Source of the DNA: Acidimicrobiaceae bacterium
GTDB taxonomy: Bacteria > Actinomycetota > Acidimicrobiia > Acidimicrobiales > Bog-793
Direction of reading: 5' to 3'
Assembly: GCA_025463965.1 (NCBI GenBank)
Contig: JAODBN010000102.1
Location: 1-15,881, forward strand
Length of the DNA stretch: 15,881 bases
The notes beneath the pieces are model-generated. The model made no database searches and was not told where the DNA came from. It worked only from the letters and a program-made list of their open reading frames with translations. Position 1 is the first letter of the stretch; each line of letters opens with the position of its first letter. Shown piece by piece: positions 14,868 to 15,881 of this stretch. The translations under genes and the position numbers were made by a program.

Positions 14868-14885
14868 CCTCGTGCGCGCACGAGG
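14868..14885 (-). terminator. 18-bp perfect palindrome just past glnK
   Basis: CCTCGTGCG is followed directly by its reverse complement. It begins 11 bases beyond the glnK stop codon and, with the larger hairpin after it, makes a tandem structure that may end or trim the amtB-glnK transcript. Confidence 0.45.
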
Positions 14886-14896
14886 AGCTGCACTGC

Positions 14897-15235
14897 CTAG
14901 ATGGCGTCGACCCCGCGCTCACCGGTGCGGATGCGGACCACGTCCTCGACGGGCAGCACCCACACCTTTCCGTCCCCGATCTTGCCGGTACGGGCGGTGG
15001 TGATCACGCTCTCCACCACGTCGGCCACCATCGGGTCGTCGACGAGGATCTCGAGCCGCACCTTCGGAACGAGGTCGATTGTGTACTCGGCGCCGCGGTA
15101 GGTCTCGGTGTGGCCTCCCTGGCGTCCGAAGCCCTGGACCTCCGTGAGGGTGAGGCCCTGGACCCCTAGGTTCTTCAGCGCCTCCTTCACGTCGTCCAAC
15201 TTGAACGGCTTGACGATTGCGATGACGACCTTCAT
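14897..15235 (-). CDS. glnK: P-II nitrogen regulatory protein, AmtB-linked
   Basis: 112 residues, the usual P-II length. MKVVIAIVKPFKLDDVKEAL opens the ferredoxin-like fold. The T-loop ETYRGAEYTIDLVPK contains Y51, the residue uridylylated in proteobacteria and adenylylated in actinobacteria. TGKIGDGKVWV (83-93) is the C-terminal P-II signature that binds ATP/ADP and 2-oxoglutarate together with the T-loop. Trimeric P-II proteins read cell energy and carbon/nitrogen state and plug the ammonium channel when nitrogen is ample. The ATG shares its A with the amtB stop (TGATG), so the two are translated together. This pairing favours the name glnK over glnB, though sequence alone does not separate them. 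No glnD follows within the window; the next gene is a NUDIX hydrolase beyond two hairpins. Confidence 0.97.
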   Translation of the reverse strand: MKVVIAIVKPFKLDDVKEALKNLGVQGLTLTEVQGFGRQGGHTETYRGAEYTIDLVPKVRLEILVDDPMVADVVESVITTARTGKIGDGKVWVLPVEDVVRIRTGERGVDAI

Positions 15236-15881
15236 CAGATGCCTCCCTCCGGCGCGAGCGTCTCCATGATGCCCGTACGGGTGGCGAGCTGTGGCGGCTC
15301 GACCTCCTCGTCGTGGACGGCGGCGTCGCCCTCCTCCAGCTCTGCATCGCTATAGCGCAGCGGAACCCGCAGCACATACTTGATGATGAGCAACAAGATG
15401 GCGGTGACCACCGCGTCCCAGACGATGATCGTGCACGCGGTGAGGAACTGGATCAGCACCCGGTCGGAGTTGCCGTACAGCAGACCGGCTGCCCCGTTCG
15501 GTCCGCTCCACAAGGCGGCAGTGTTCTTCTTCCCTGCCGCGTACTCGACCATGTACGGGTCGGCGAGGAAGCCGGTCATGAGGCCCCCGAGGAAGCCGGC
15601 CATGCCGTGGGTGTAGACCACCCCGAGCGCATCGTCCACCTTGGAGAACGGCCGGAACCTCGGAAGGTAAGTCCAGGCGAGGAAGACGAAGAAGGAGGCG
15701 ATGACTCCCATTACCGCCGCGGCGTTCCCGTTGACGAAGCCTGCGGCCGGAGTGATCGCCACAAGACCCACAATCATCCCGTTGATCGAGCCGAGGAAGG
15801 TCGGTTTCTTCGCGGGTCCGATGAAGGTATCCGCCGCGACCCAGGTGAGCAGTGCCGTCGCGGTGCAGATGTTCGTGTTCA
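15235..15881 (-). CDS. amtB: Ammonium transporter, C-terminal part (5' end outside window)
   Basis: About 215 C-terminal residues are visible; the gene enters from the right edge. GLVAITPAAGFV is the Amt signature. DDALGVVYTHGMAGFLGG contains the second histidine of the twin-His pore; the Asp of the usual DVFxxHG is Gly here. At least four membrane helices can be seen, including VMGVIASFFVFLAWTYL and IIVWDAVVTAILLLIIKYVL. The cytosolic tail (RYSDAELEEGDAAVHDEE) has the acidic, Glu/Asp-rich character of tails contacted by P-II, and extends about 20 residues further to ETLAPEGGI. The protein conducts ammonium into the cell as a trimer in the plasma membrane. Its stop overlaps the glnK start by one base. 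Confidence 0.95.
   Translation of the reverse strand, partial: NTNICTATALLTWVAADTFIGPAKKPTFLGSINGMIVGLVAITPAAGFVNGNAAAVMGVIASFFVFLAWTYLPRFRPFSKVDDALGVVYTHGMAGFLGGLMTGFLADPYMVEYAAGKKNTAALWSGPNGAAGLLYGNSDRVLIQFLTACTIIVWDAVVTAILLLIIKYVLRVPLRYSDAELEEGDAAVHDEEVEPPQLATRTGIMETLAPEGGI

Noticed and set aside
1..15881. CRISPR arrays, tRNA or rRNA genes, insertion sequences, phage attachment sites
   Set aside because: No regularly spaced repeats, T-loop/acceptor-stem patterns, transposase or integrase motifs were found on reading both strands.

Overview
The window is about 70% G+C (estimated by eye) with actinobacterial gene style: GTG and TTG starts, purine-rich Shine-Dalgarno sites, many ATGA/GTGA overlaps, a PucR-family regulator and an amtB-glnK pair. 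It most likely comes from a chromosome of an Actinomycetota member outside the well-studied genera, perhaps Acidimicrobiia or Thermoleophilia. The class is inferred from protein style only. No rRNA, tRNA, CRISPR array, transposase or integrase was seen.

Layout from left to right. (1) 1-3625: a GAF-containing PucR-family regulator (minus strand, 3' end off the window) is divergent from a soluble GGDEF diguanylate cyclase (plus strand). About 500 bp without a convincing gene separates them. (2) 3622-8158, minus strand: a three-gene operon in which each stop overlaps the next start as ATGA. It encodes a small lipoprotein, an FtsH-like membrane AAA+/M41 metalloprotease with an unusual insertion in its ATPase domain, and a family 2 glycosyltransferase with an N-terminal extension. 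(3) 8159-10064: a 547-bp divergent spacer carrying a 26-bp perfect palindrome, then a mercuric-reductase/lipoamide-dehydrogenase-like flavoprotein on the plus strand. (4) 10075-13612, minus strand: a second overlapping three-gene operon with a GMC-type flavin oxidoreductase carrying a four-cysteine cluster motif, an NAD-dependent epimerase/dehydratase and a second family 2 glycosyltransferase. (5) 13672-14190, plus strand: a very basic Lys/Ala/Pro-rich, histone-H1-like protein. (6) 14246-15881, minus strand: a NUDIX hydrolase, then (upstream of it) glnK (P-II) and the 3' part of amtB, with two strong hairpins between glnK and the NUDIX gene.

How the parts may work together. The amtB-glnK pair handles ammonium uptake and nitrogen sensing. 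The GMC/epimerase/glycosyltransferase operon looks like a sugar-modification and transfer module for a surface glycan or glycoconjugate. The lipoprotein/FtsH-like/glycosyltransferase operon is the most unusual unit: it couples a membrane proteolytic machine to an exported lipoprotein and a sugar transferase, which suggests an envelope quality-control or envelope-modification role. That role is inferred from gene order and overlap only.
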